Below are positions 42,439 to 53,622 of a DNA stretch of 64,000 nt, piece after piece (positions within the stretch are counted from its first letter, which is position 1; each line of letters opens with the position of its first letter). Location of the stretch: assembly GCA_963704455.1 (NCBI GenBank), contig OY969905.1:806001-870000 (forward strand), in the 5' to 3' direction. Made by a program: the position numbers and the translations under genes. The notes under the pieces were generated by a model. It ran no database searches and was not told the DNA's origin. It saw only the letters and a program-made list of their open reading frames with translations. This stretch comes from DASTCZ01 sp963704455 (GTDB lineage Bacteria > Acidobacteriota > Terriglobia > Acidiferrales > UBA7541).

Positions 42439-43482
42439 ATGCGCGACACTGACCTGCACGAACGCCGCAGCCGCCAAATTCTGGCGGACCTGGTGCGCAC
42501 TTACATCGAGACGGGCGAGCCTGTCTCCTCGCGCGCCATCTCCAAGGGCCTCGCCGAGCAGCTCAGCCCCGCAACTGTGCGCAACGTCATGTCCGACCTC
42601 GAAGAGGGCGGATTCCTCATGCAGCCGCACACTTCGGCCGGCAGAGTCCCCACCGCCGCCGCGTATCGCCTCTTCGCGCAGATGGTTTCCGCGCAAGCGA
42701 AGCTCACCACCGAAGACGAGCAGTGGATCCGCACCGAACTTGCCGCCGCGCAGAACCCCGAAGAAATCGCCGAGCGCGCCGGCCGCGTCCTCGCAAAAAT
42801 CTCCCGCGGATTGGGAATTGTAGTTGCGCCGCCAATCGGTAAAGCAGTGGTTGACCACATTCGCTTCCTGCTGCTGCCCGACCACCGCATCCTCGCCGTC
42901 GTCATCGGCCCGGGTGGCGCAACGCGCGACAAAATTGTGCACACCGAACGCTCCTTCGCGCAGGACGAGCTCGATCGCACCGCCGAATACGTGAACCGCC
43001 ATTACGCGGGCTGGATGCTCCGCGCCATCCGCGAAGACCTGCTCGCGCGTCTCGCCGACGAGCGCGAGCGTTACGACGGTCTTGCCGCCGCCGCTCTCGC
43101 GCTGTGCGGCCCGAATCTTTTGGCGGACACCTCCGCGCGCCAGGTGGTCGTGGAAGGCGCGGCGCAAATTGCGGCGGCGCCTGAAATCGCCAGCCAGAGT
43201 CAATTACAGGATTTGCTCGCGGCTATCGAAGAAAAGCACACGCTCGTCGCGCTTTTGAACCACTGCATTGATTCGCCCGAGCCGGTGCTGGTGCAAATCG
43301 GCCTCGACGAAATCGCCGCCGGCGGCGATAACCTTGCGCTCATCAGCGCATCTTATTCGTTGCGGGACAACGTGCAGGGCTCTCTCGGAGTTCTCGGCCC
43401 CACGCGCATGCAGTATGAGCGCGCCATCACCGCGGTCGCCTATGTCGCGCGAATATTCAGCGAAACCTTGGAAAAAAGTTGA
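42439..43482 (+). CDS. hrcA: Heat-inducible transcription repressor HrcA
   Basis: A 347-aa repressor of class I heat-shock genes, which normally binds CIRCE operators and needs GroEL for activity. The winged helix is N-terminal ('RRSRQILADLVRTYIETGEPVSSRAISKGLAEQLSPATVRNVMSDLEEGGFLMQPHTSAGRVPTAAAYRLF') and the GAF-like core follows ('GLGIVVAPPIGKAVVDHIRFLLLPDHRILAVVIG'). 'SYSLRDNVQGSLGVLGPTRMQYERAITAVAYVARIFSETL' closes it in the family manner. I find no TTAGCACTC-type CIRCE arm in the 80 bp upstream. It leads the hrcA-grpE-dnaJ-rsmE cluster. Confidence 0.94.
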   Translation: MRDTDLHERRSRQILADLVRTYIETGEPVSSRAISKGLAEQLSPATVRNVMSDLEEGGFLMQPHTSAGRVPTAAAYRLFAQMVSAQAKLTTEDEQWIRTELAAAQNPEEIAERAGRVLAKISRGLGIVVAPPIGKAVVDHIRFLLLPDHRILAVVIGPGGATRDKIVHTERSFAQDELDRTAEYVNRHYAGWMLRAIREDLLARLADERERYDGLAAAALALCGPNLLADTSARQVVVEGAAQIAAAPEIASQSQLQDLLAAIEEKHTLVALLNHCIDSPEPVLVQIGLDEIAAGGDNLALISASYSLRDNVQGSLGVLGPTRMQYERAITAVAYVARIFSETLEKS

Positions 43483-43523
43483 AGTTTGCGTAGTAGTTGA
43501 AATTTAAATCGGAGTTGAAAATC

Positions 43524-44105
43524 GTGACGGCCCCGCATCACAAAAAGGAAGACGGGTATCAAGATCCGCAGGAGAACGCTGCCGGAGCCGCGGCCGCGGA
43601 TCCCGTTGGCGATCCATCTCCGCTCGACGAGCGCCTCACGAAGCTCGAAGCCGAAAAAGAAGAGCTGAAGGCCACGCTCGTCCGTCGGCAGGCCGATTTT
43701 GAAAATTTCCGCAAGCGCACCGAGCGCGAGCGCCACGAAGAATCGCGCCGCGTCATGGGACATTTCATCCAGCACGTCCTCCCCGTGCTCGACGGATTCG
43801 AGCGCGCGCTCGCCGTGCACGACGATCCCGCTTACGAAGACTATCGCAAGGGCTTCGAGCTGATTTACAAGCAGCTCTGGGAAGCGCTCGCGAAGCAGGG
43901 CCTCGAGCGCATTGACGCGCACGGCAAACCGTTCGACCCGCACGTCCACATGGCCATCGAGCGCGTGGAAACGGACGAGCACGAAGATGGAGCAGTAATC
44001 GAGGTGCTGCAGCCCGGTTACACATTTCATGGACGCGTGCTGCGCCCGGCGACCGTACGAGTCGCCGCCGCTCCCGCGGCCGCATCTCACAAAAACCAAA
44101 ACTGA
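43524..44105 (+). CDS. grpE: Nucleotide exchange factor GrpE
   Basis: A 193-aa co-chaperone that releases ADP from DnaK. A GTG start at 43524 with GGAG 9 bp upstream is preferred to a TTG at 43497. A disordered acidic N-terminus precedes the long dimerisation helix ('LTKLEAEKEELKATLVRRQADFENFRKRTERERHEESRRVMGHFIQHVLPVLDGFERAL'). The C-terminal beta wing is 'GKPFDPHVHMAIERVETDEHEDGAVIEVLQPGYTFHGRVLRPATVRVA'. dnaJ starts 8 bp after its stop. dnaK is not adjacent. Confidence 0.94.
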   Translation: MTAPHHKKEDGYQDPQENAAGAAAADPVGDPSPLDERLTKLEAEKEELKATLVRRQADFENFRKRTERERHEESRRVMGHFIQHVLPVLDGFERALAVHDDPAYEDYRKGFELIYKQLWEALAKQGLERIDAHGKPFDPHVHMAIERVETDEHEDGAVIEVLQPGYTFHGRVLRPATVRVAAAPAAASHKNQN

Positions 44106-44113
44106 GCCCAGCG

Positions 44114-45259
44114 ATGCCCACACGCCACCAGAAACGCGACTACTACGAAGTCCTCGCCATCTCGCGCACGAGCGCCGCGGAAGAAATCAAATCCGCTTAC
44201 CGCAAGGCCGCGCTGAAATGGCATCCCGACCGCAATCCCGAAAATAAATCCGCCGCGGAAGAAAAATTCCGCGAGGCCACCGAAGCCTACAGCGTCCTCT
44301 CCGATGATCAGAAGCGCGCCGCCTACGATCGCTTCGGCCATGCGGGTGTCTCCGGCATGGGCAGCAATCCCGGCTTCAACCACACCATCTTCGAGGAATT
44401 TCAGGATATCTTCGGCGACTTTTTCGGTTTCGAGGATCTTTTCGGCGGCGGTGGAGGCCAGCGCGGCAGGAACCGCCAGCAGCGCGGCGCTGACGTCCGC
44501 TATGACATGACGCTCTCGTTTGAAGAAGCCGTCAGCGGCGTCACCACAAAGATAAAAGTCCCGCGCCTCGAATTCTGCGAAGCGTGCAACGGCACCGGCG
44601 CGAAAGCCGGAACCGGCATCGCCGCGTGCGAAACCTGCCGCGGCCGCGGTCAGCTTCATTACCAGCAGGGCTTCTTCAGCATTTCCCGCACCTGTCCGAA
44701 CTGCAAGGGCGCCGGCCAGATGATCCGCGAGCGGTGCCCCAATTGCCACGGCGAAGGCAAAGTCGAGCGCCAGAAAACAATCGAGCTGCGCATCCCCGCC
44801 GGCGTGGATTCTGACACTCGCCTGCGCATCCCGAATGAAGGCGAACGCGGAACTCCCGGGGCTCCTTCCGGCGACCTCTACGTTTTTCTCAAAGTCAAAG
44901 AACACAATTTCTTCGAGCGCCGTGGCACGGATCTCTTTGCCACGATTCCCATCAGCATCGCGCAGGCCGCGCTCGGTGACGACATCGCCGTGCCCGGCCT
45001 CGTCGAAGAAGAGCGCCTGCACATCCCCGAAGCCACACAGACCGGCACAACGTTTCGCCTAAAAGGGAAGGGCTTGCCGGACCCGCATGGCGGCGGTAAG
45101 GGCGACATCTACTTCACCGCGAAGGTCGTCACGCCCCAAAAGCTCACGCGCGACCAGCGCAAGCTATTGACCCAACTGGCGGAGTCGCTCCCCGCGGAAA
45201 ACCGCCCCGCCGAGCGCAACTCAACTTTCTTTGAAAAAGTGAAAGACATCTTCGGCTAG
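44114..45259 (+). CDS. dnaJ: Chaperone protein DnaJ
   Basis: A 381-aa type I J-protein that delivers clients to DnaK and stimulates its ATPase. The J domain has the HPD motif ('ALKWHPDRNP'), then a short Gly/Phe region (about 75-125, 'FFGFEDLFGGGGGQRGR'). Four zinc-finger repeats follow: CEACNGTG, CETCRGRG, CPNCKGAG and CPNCHGEG. Two C-terminal beta domains end in 'GKGLPDPHGGGKGDIYFTAKV'. It directly follows grpE and precedes rsmE, a frequent arrangement. Confidence 0.95.
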   Translation: MPTRHQKRDYYEVLAISRTSAAEEIKSAYRKAALKWHPDRNPENKSAAEEKFREATEAYSVLSDDQKRAAYDRFGHAGVSGMGSNPGFNHTIFEEFQDIFGDFFGFEDLFGGGGGQRGRNRQQRGADVRYDMTLSFEEAVSGVTTKIKVPRLEFCEACNGTGAKAGTGIAACETCRGRGQLHYQQGFFSISRTCPNCKGAGQMIRERCPNCHGEGKVERQKTIELRIPAGVDSDTRLRIPNEGERGTPGAPSGDLYVFLKVKEHNFFERRGTDLFATIPISIAQAALGDDIAVPGLVEEERLHIPEATQTGTTFRLKGKGLPDPHGGGKGDIYFTAKVVTPQKLTRDQRKLLTQLAESLPAENRPAERNSTFFEKVKDIFG

Positions 45260-45286
45260 CTTCAGGTAATCTCGTCCGCGGATTCT

Positions 45287-46120
45287 ATGCGGCGTCGATT
45301 TTTCACGGACAAATTCGAGAATGGCACCGCCTTCCTCCGCGGCGAAGCCGCTCATCACCTCGCGCGCGTGCTCCGCGCCGAGCCGGGACAAGTGTATGAA
45401 CTAAGCGACGGCACGCGCGTCCGCCTCGCCCGAATCGTCCGCGTCGCGCGCGACGAAGTCGAGTTCGAGTTGGAAGATCCGCCGCCAGATTCTGCGTCTG
45501 CGGAAATCGCACCAGGTGAACTCTCACCCGGCGAATCCAGTCGCCTCGAATGCACGCTCCTGCTGAGCGTCGTGAAGTTTGACCGCTTTGAGTGGGCGCT
45601 CGAAAAAGCAACGGAATTGGGCGTCAGCACGATCGTCCCGCTCTCCGCCGCGCGGAGCGAGAAAGCGCTCGTAGCCGCTGCCGCCAAACGCGCCGCGCGC
45701 TGGCAAAAAATCCTCCTTGAATCCGCGCAACAGGCTCGACGTTTGCGTCCGCCTGCGCTAAAAGCGATCTCATCTCCCCTCGGAGCTTTCCATCAGGCAG
45801 GTCTTCAGCGCGATGCACATGAAAACGTCCAGCAAGCAGTCGCTCCGGGGATTCTGAGCCCCGCGCGAATCCTGCTCTCCGAAAGGCGCGACGCTCTTCC
45901 CCTGCGCGTCGTCCTCAGCAAATTAGTCAGCGCCTTTTCCCTTGAAGCCCCGTGCGAAGCCGTGCTCGCCATCGGCCCCGAAGGCGGCTGGACCGGCGAG
46001 GAATTCGCTATGGCCGCCGTCGCCGGTTTCGCCGAAGCCTCGCTCGGCCACACAATCCTGCGCACTGAGACCGCTGTCACCGCCGCCCTCGCCTCCATAA
46101 ACTATGCTCTTGGCGACTGA
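45287..46120 (+). CDS. rsmE: 16S rRNA (uracil-1498-N3)-methyltransferase
   Basis: A 277-aa SPOUT-class (knotted) methyltransferase that modifies U1498 of 16S rRNA. The N-terminal PUA-like domain is 'RRRFFTDKFENGTAFLRGEAAHHLARVLRAEPGQVYELSDG'. The catalytic domain has 'LSVVKFDRFEWALEKATELGVSTIVPLSAARSE', 'RWQKILLESAQQARRLRPP', 'AIGPEGGWTGEEFAMA' and 'SLGHTILRTETAVTAALASI', the knot that binds SAM. It starts 27 bp after dnaJ. A loop insertion of about 25 residues after 'ISSPLGAFHQAG' makes it a little longer than E. coli RsmE. Confidence 0.93.
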   Translation: MRRRFFTDKFENGTAFLRGEAAHHLARVLRAEPGQVYELSDGTRVRLARIVRVARDEVEFELEDPPPDSASAEIAPGELSPGESSRLECTLLLSVVKFDRFEWALEKATELGVSTIVPLSAARSEKALVAAAAKRAARWQKILLESAQQARRLRPPALKAISSPLGAFHQAGLQRDAHENVQQAVAPGILSPARILLSERRDALPLRVVLSKLVSAFSLEAPCEAVLAIGPEGGWTGEEFAMAAVAGFAEASLGHTILRTETAVTAALASINYALGD

Positions 46121-46171
46121 CCCGGACTGTCTTACGATACTGGTTCGGCTTAAGGAGCAAGTAGGTTTAGG

Positions 46172-46246
46172 GTTGTCATCTGTTAGGTTTACGTTGTCAT
46201 CCTGAACGGAGAGCCGATGCGTTTGATCGGCTCGCAGTGAAGGATC
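46172..46246 (+). repeat. Dispersed intergenic repeat, copy 1
   Basis: GTTGTCATC (46172) is repeated at 46193 as GTTGTCATCCTGAACGGAG and followed by GAAGGATC (46239-46246). Between them an 8-bp stem (46211-46218 with 46226-46233) with a 7-base loop replaces the few bases seen in copy 2. The pattern matches copy 2 at 47217-47266 in the same orientation on the other side of the outer-membrane gene. Confidence 0.65.
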
Positions 46247-46277
46247 AATCTAAATCGCCACAAAATTCACTTCTCAC

Positions 46278-47171
46278 ATGAGCCTCGCATCAAAACTCGG
46301 CAGCCTTTCTAAACCGCGCCGATTCCTTCTCGCAGCGTGCGCGATCCTGTCTCTCTTCGCCATCTCAATCCCCGTGCGCGCCCAGGACCGCCCGCTGCAA
46401 ACCTCCGACGCCGAAGTCATCGCCCCCGGCTCCATCCGCGCACAAGTAGGATTCGATTTTCTCCAGGACGAGACGTTTCCCCTCTCCGGCCTCAACGGTG
46501 ATCTCACAAACGTCGGCGTCGTAAACCTTCGCATGGGATTGGGCCGCATCGTCGAAGTTCAAATCCAGGGCATGATTCAGGAATTTCTCAGCATCAAAAG
46601 TCAGGGCGCGTCGTTCGTCGCGCTGAATCTTCCCGGCGCGAATTCCACGAACGACATCGGCGATTTCTCCATGTGGACGAAAATCCATTTGCTGGATGAG
46701 GGGGACCACCGGCCGGCTTTTGCGATGCGGTTTGGTTACGGCATGCCGAACTCGAATCAGGCGCGCGGCATCGGCCCCAACGCCTCGAATATTTATGGCG
46801 AGGGCATCATCGAAAAGCATTTTGGCAAGCTGGATGTGTTCGGCGATCTCGGCCTCGCCATCCTCACCTCCCCGAACGCCCTCTATTCGCAGAACGACGA
46901 AACCCTTTACGGTGCGGCGTTCCGCTATCCAATCAATCGGCGTGTCACGGTTCTGGGTGAGGTCGCCGGGCGCCAGTCAATCCGCGCCATCAATACCGGA
47001 CTCGTGGGCACAAACAGCACTGGGCAGGCACGGCTCGGTCTCCAAATCTTCGCCAGCGGCCTCGTGTGGGATTTCGCGGGCGTCGCGGGCCTCACCAAAA
47101 ATGATCCGCGCGCCGGTTTCACCTTCGGCGTCAGCCGCGACTTCCAGCTCTTCAATTGGAACAAAATGTAG
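46278..47171 (+). CDS. Exported protein, probable outer-membrane beta-barrel
   Basis: A 297-aa protein with a signal peptide (MSLASKLGSLSKPRRFLLAACAILSLFAISIPVRAQ). The mature part is rich in alternating hydrophobic and polar residues, with short beta strands ('SIRAQVGFDFLQDETFPLSG', 'VVNLRMGLGRIVEVQIQGMIQEFL', 'AFAMRFGYGMPNS', 'LDVFGDLGLAILTS', 'RLGLQIFASGLVWDFAGVAGLTKNDPRAGFTFGVSRDFQLF'). It ends in an aromatic-containing strand, as barrel proteins do. I recognise no named family. It stands alone, flanked on both sides by copies of the same intergenic repeat, and its promoter region consists of copy 1. Confidence 0.75.
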   Translation: MSLASKLGSLSKPRRFLLAACAILSLFAISIPVRAQDRPLQTSDAEVIAPGSIRAQVGFDFLQDETFPLSGLNGDLTNVGVVNLRMGLGRIVEVQIQGMIQEFLSIKSQGASFVALNLPGANSTNDIGDFSMWTKIHLLDEGDHRPAFAMRFGYGMPNSNQARGIGPNASNIYGEGIIEKHFGKLDVFGDLGLAILTSPNALYSQNDETLYGAAFRYPINRRVTVLGEVAGRQSIRAINTGLVGTNSTGQARLGLQIFASGLVWDFAGVAGLTKNDPRAGFTFGVSRDFQLFNWNKM

Positions 47172-47216
47172 CTTTTCTCCCGGGATGCGAGAAATTCTCT
47201 CCGCGGGCAATTCTTA

Positions 47217-47266
47217 GTTTGTCATCCACTTGTTTTGGGTTGTCATCCTGAGCGGAGCGAAGGATC
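47217..47266 (+). repeat. Dispersed intergenic repeat, copy 2
   Basis: GTTTGTCATCC at 47217 and GTTGTCATCCTGAGCGGAGC continuing to GAAGGATC (47239-47266). The 'TCATCCTGAGCGGAGCGAAGGATC' core is a familiar high-copy intergenic sequence in Acidobacteria and some other phyla. It is in the same orientation as copy 1, about 1.05 kb away. Confidence 0.7.
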
Positions 47267-47341
47267 CGTATCCAGTGCAATAGACCTAGCCATCTGCAAC
47301 GGTTTGCTTTCCGCGCACGGATTCTTCTCCGCGTCCTCTGC

Positions 47342-47363
47342 GCCTGCCTGCCGGTAGGCAGGC
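47342..47363. repeat. Small palindromic element flanked by 8-bp direct repeats
   Basis: An 8-bp stem (47342-47349 with 47356-47363) with a 6-base loop. The 20-bp palindrome 47343-47362 is bounded on each side by CCTCTGCG (47335-47342 and 47363-47370), as if inserted between two copies of that octamer. It may be a miniature palindromic insertion or REP-like unit. Confidence 0.55.
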
Positions 47364-47510
47364 CTCTGCGTTTAAGACTCTTTTCAACTATTCTATGAAA
47401 ACCAAATATGTCGCGCCGTCCCCAGCAAACTCGCGCGCCTCCTCCCCGCATCTAACTATTCGGAATAGAGGTGCGCCACCACGAATTTCCATGCCATCAA
47501 CACTCGCTCG

Positions 47511-47539
47511 TTGGTTCCGCCCGAATAGCATGGTATAAA
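47511..47539 (+). promoter_or_regulatory. Candidate lepB promoter
   Basis: TTGGTT (47511-47516) and TATAAA (47534-47539) are 17 bp apart, placing the transcript start about 12 bases before the lepB ATG at 47559. The -10 is good and the -35 moderate. No strong Shine-Dalgarno follows. Confidence 0.5.
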
Positions 47540-47558
47540 TACTCTTTGAGCCATCGAA

Positions 47559-48152
47559 ATGCCGGAAATTGAGAAACCCGCCCTGACAAACGGCGCGCCT
47601 GCGCGAGAGCCCAGCCATTTCCACCGCGAGTTGCGCGTCTGGTCGCGCGATCTTTTCCTCGCTCTCTGTTTCGCCGTGGTCATCATCGTGTTCCTCTACC
47701 AGCCCGTAAAAGTGGAGGGCACCAGCATGGCCCCGCTCATTTCGGATAATGAGCGAATCTTCATCAACAAAATTATTTATCGCTTCGAGCCGATTTCCCG
47801 GGGCGATGTCGTCGTTTTCTGGTATCCCCTCGACCGCTCGAAATCTTTCATCAAGCGGGTCATCGGGCTGCCGGGGGAAACCGTGGACATCCGGCAAGGC
47901 CGTGTCTATGTGAATGGTGACCGGATGATTGAGCCCTACGTCCCGCCGCAATATTTTGACGCGACCAATTTCGGCCCCGTGCATGTCCCCGATGGCGAAT
48001 ATTTTGTGATGGGCGATCACCGCGACAGCTCCAATGACTCGCGCGTTTTCGGAACGGTCCCCGCCACCTTTATTTACGGCAAGGCGGTTTTTGCCTACTG
48101 GCCCATGGAACATTTCGGATCGCTCACGGCCTCGGCCGATTCTTCAAAGTGA
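47559..48152 (+). CDS. lepB: Signal peptidase I
   Basis: A 197-aa type I leader peptidase that removes signal peptides on the outer face of the inner membrane. One membrane helix (about 30-48) is followed by the catalytic serine Ser56 ('VEGTSMAPLI') and general-base Lys99 ('FIKRVIGLPGETVDI'). 'VPDGEYFVMGDHRDSSNDSRVFG' is box D/E. The short, single-anchor form is usual outside the enteric bacteria. The carA gene follows after 44 bp. Confidence 0.94.
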   Translation: MPEIEKPALTNGAPAREPSHFHRELRVWSRDLFLALCFAVVIIVFLYQPVKVEGTSMAPLISDNERIFINKIIYRFEPISRGDVVVFWYPLDRSKSFIKRVIGLPGETVDIRQGRVYVNGDRMIEPYVPPQYFDATNFGPVHVPDGEYFVMGDHRDSSNDSRVFGTVPATFIYGKAVFAYWPMEHFGSLTASADSSK

Positions 48153-48183
48153 TCGCTACTATTTAAACGGAGCCCTTTTGAAC

Positions 48184-48188
48184 GGAGG
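48184..48188 (+). promoter_or_regulatory. Ribosome-binding site that fixes a CTG start for carA
   Basis: GGAGG at 48184-48188 lies 8 bp before CTG at 48197. An in-frame TGA at 48179 blocks any earlier start, and there is no ATG, GTG or TTG near the expected N-terminus of CarA. Confidence 0.6.
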
Positions 48189-48196
48189 AATATCCG

Positions 48197-49447
48197 CTGC
48201 CCCCTAAGATTGGTCAGCCCGCTCACCTTGCGCTCGAAGACGGACGCATTTTCACAGGCCGCGCCGCCGGAGCAAAAACCCGCCGCGGTGGCGAAGTCGT
48301 TTTCAACACCAGCCTCACCGGTTACCAGGAAGTTTTCACCGACCCGAGTTACGCGGGGCAAATCGTCTGCCTCACCTATCCGCACATCGGTAACACCGGC
48401 GCGAATTCCGAGGATGAAGAAGCCTCGCATCCATACATTGAGTCTCTGATCGTCCGCGAATTTTCCGGCATCGCATCGAACTATCGCTCCGAGGAATCCG
48501 CGCAGGCCTATCTCGAACGCCACAAGATTCCCGTCCTTTGGGACGTGGACACCCGCGCTCTCGTGCGCCATCTGCGCAGCGTCGGCGCATTGCGCGGCGT
48601 CGTCTCAACCGACGGCACGCCCGCGCAAAAGCTCACCGAAGAAGCGCGAGCGCTCCCCTCGATGGTGGGACAGGAGCTTGCCAGCCGCGTAACTTCCGCC
48701 GAGCGCTACGCTTGGGGCAAAGGTTCCATCGAGCTTGCTACATCTCCTTGGCGCGCGGACTTTGGCGAATCCGACGCAGGCGCCGGAGCGAGCCGGTGGA
48801 AAGTGATCGCCTACGATTTCGGCATCAAGCAAAATATCTTGCGCCTGCTCGTGGACCACAATTGCGACGTCACTGTCGTGCCCGCCCAAACTTCAGCCGA
48901 AGATGTCCTCGGCCTCGAACCCGACGGCGTTTTTCTATCCAACGGCCCGGGCGACCCGGAACCCGCGGGCTACGCCATTCGCAACATCCGCAAGCTCACG
49001 GGAAAAGTTCCGGTGTTTGGAATTTGCCTTGGCCACCAGCTTTGTGGACTCGCGCTCGGCGGAAAAACTTTCAAATTGAAATTTGGACACCACGGCTCGA
49101 ACCATCCGGTGAAAAATCTCCTCACCGAGCGCGTCGAGATCACCGCGCAAAACCACGGCTTCGCTGTGGACCCGGATTCGCTCCCCTCGCGCGACGTTGA
49201 AGTCACGCACTTGAACCTGAATGACCACACCAACGAGGGCTTGCGTCACAGAAGTTTGCCGCTCTTCAGCGTGCAGTATCACCCCGAAGCTTCACCCGGC
49301 CCGCACGACTCGCACTATCTCTTCCGCCAGTTCACGGACATGATGCGCGAGACTCGCCAATCGAAATCCGTAAAGCGCGGCCCGGCAGGAAACATTGCAG
49401 GCAAACCGCCCGGCAACGCCGCCGGAAATCCTGGCCGTACGGTATAG
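48197..49447 (+). CDS. carA: Carbamoyl-phosphate synthase small (glutaminase) subunit
   Basis: Hydrolyses glutamine to feed ammonia to CarB for pyrimidine and arginine synthesis. From the proposed CTG start it is 416 aa. The N-terminal half has 'LALEDGRIFTGRAAGAKTRRGGEVVFNTSLTGYQEVFTDPSYAGQIVCLTYPHIGN'. The glutaminase domain has nucleophile Cys in 'FGICLGHQLCGLALGG' and the His/Glu pair in 'VQYHPEASPGPHDSHYLF'. The first ATG in frame (48545) would delete about 115 conserved residues, so it cannot be the true start. An unusual Gly/Asn/Pro-rich tail (last 30 residues) extends beyond the normal end. carB starts 6 bp after the stop. Confidence 0.92.
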   Translation: MPPKIGQPAHLALEDGRIFTGRAAGAKTRRGGEVVFNTSLTGYQEVFTDPSYAGQIVCLTYPHIGNTGANSEDEEASHPYIESLIVREFSGIASNYRSEESAQAYLERHKIPVLWDVDTRALVRHLRSVGALRGVVSTDGTPAQKLTEEARALPSMVGQELASRVTSAERYAWGKGSIELATSPWRADFGESDAGAGASRWKVIAYDFGIKQNILRLLVDHNCDVTVVPAQTSAEDVLGLEPDGVFLSNGPGDPEPAGYAIRNIRKLTGKVPVFGICLGHQLCGLALGGKTFKLKFGHHGSNHPVKNLLTERVEITAQNHGFAVDPDSLPSRDVEVTHLNLNDHTNEGLRHRSLPLFSVQYHPEASPGPHDSHYLFRQFTDMMRETRQSKSVKRGPAGNIAGKPPGNAAGNPGRTV

Positions 49448-49453
49448 CGCAAA

Positions 49454-52698
<3,245 letters not shown>

Positions 52699-52702
<4 letters not shown>

Positions 52703-53622
52703 TCGAACTCCGCGGCATCTTCGCCCCCATCACCACGCCTTTCGCGGCGGACGGCGAAACTCTCGCGCTCAACCGCCTAAAACAAAATCTCGCTGTCTAC
52801 GACAAAACCCGCCTGGCCGGTTACGCCGTATGCGGCTCCACGGGCGAGGCAATTCTCCTCACCTGGAACGAGACCGACCGCCTCTTTGCCGCCGTCGCGG
52901 AAAATAATTCAGCGGGGAAATTATTGATCGCCGGCACCGGCGTGGAATCCACCTCCGAAACAATTCTTCGCACAAAGCGCGCCGCGCAATTGGGTTACAA
53001 CGCCGCGCTCGTCCGCACGCCGCATTATTACAAGCCTGCAATGACGCACGCCGCGCTTGTGGATTATTTCCGCCGCGTCGCCGACGCCTCGCCCATTCCC
53101 ATCCTCATCTACTCGATTCCGCAATTCACCGGAGTCGAAGTCCCCGGCGCGCTCGTTGCAAAACTCGCCGAGCATCCCAACATCTGCGGCATCAAAGACA
53201 GTTGGGGAAAATTAAATGTGGTGAAGGAAATTATCGCCGCCGCGCCGAAGCGCTTTCAAACTCTGGTGGGCGCGACTTCCATCGTGGATGCATCACTGAA
53301 ACTCGGCGCCGTCGGAGCGATTGTCGGCGTGGCCGACATCGCGCCCGATTACTGCGCCGAGCTGTTTGACGCCGCCCGCGCCGGCGATTCCGCGAAGGCC
53401 GAAGAACTCCAGAACAAGTTGACGCCCGTCTCCCAAAAATGCGTCAGCGAACTCGGCGTCGCGGGCGTGAAATTTGCGATGGACACGCTCGCACAGGCCG
53501 GTGGCCATTACAAGAATTTCTACGGCGGCCCCGCGCGCTCGCCGCTTCTTCCGCTCACCGCCGCTCAGCAAGCCGAAGTGAAGTCAATTCTTGAGAGTCT
53601 CGCCCGCGCCGCCGCTAAATGA
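52699..53622 (+). CDS. DapA-superfamily lyase, 4-hydroxy-2-oxoglutarate-aldolase-like
   Basis: A 307-aa class I (Schiff-base) aldolase of the DHDPS/NAL superfamily. The Schiff-base lysine is Lys166 ('NICGIKDSWG') and the catalytic Tyr is Tyr138 ('ILIYSIPQFTGVEVP'). 'GYAVCGSTGEAILLTWNE' is the pyruvate-binding block. In true dihydrodipicolinate synthases an Arg follows the Tyr loop (PxRTG); here that place holds Phe143. The loop closely resembles mammalian HOGA1 ('YSVPANTGLDLP'), so cleavage of 4-hydroxy-2-oxoglutarate to pyruvate and glyoxylate is the better guess than lysine synthesis. It overlaps carB by 4 bp. The convergent membrane gene touches its stop with no gap. Confidence 0.83.

Larger units (their letters stand above)
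47172..47558. other. 387-bp repeat-rich gene-free region before lepB
   Basis: The only gap above 300 bp. In order it holds: copy 2 of the TCATCCTGA repeat (47217-47266); a TCCGCGTCCTCTGCG segment interrupted by a 20-bp palindrome (47343-47362) with CCTCTGCG on both sides; CTATTC-G-GAATAG (47456-47468); and a lepB promoter candidate (47511-47539). No reading frame in it looks like a gene. Confidence 0.7.

Noticed and set aside
44087..45022. 311-aa minus-strand open frame inside dnaJ
   Set aside because: Antisense to conserved dnaJ zinc-finger codons; no independent evidence.
47172..47558. A tRNA, small RNA or CRISPR array in the 387-bp gap
   Set aside because: No cloverleaf, no CCA-adjacent acceptor pattern and no evenly spaced repeats; the repeats present are unlike CRISPR units.
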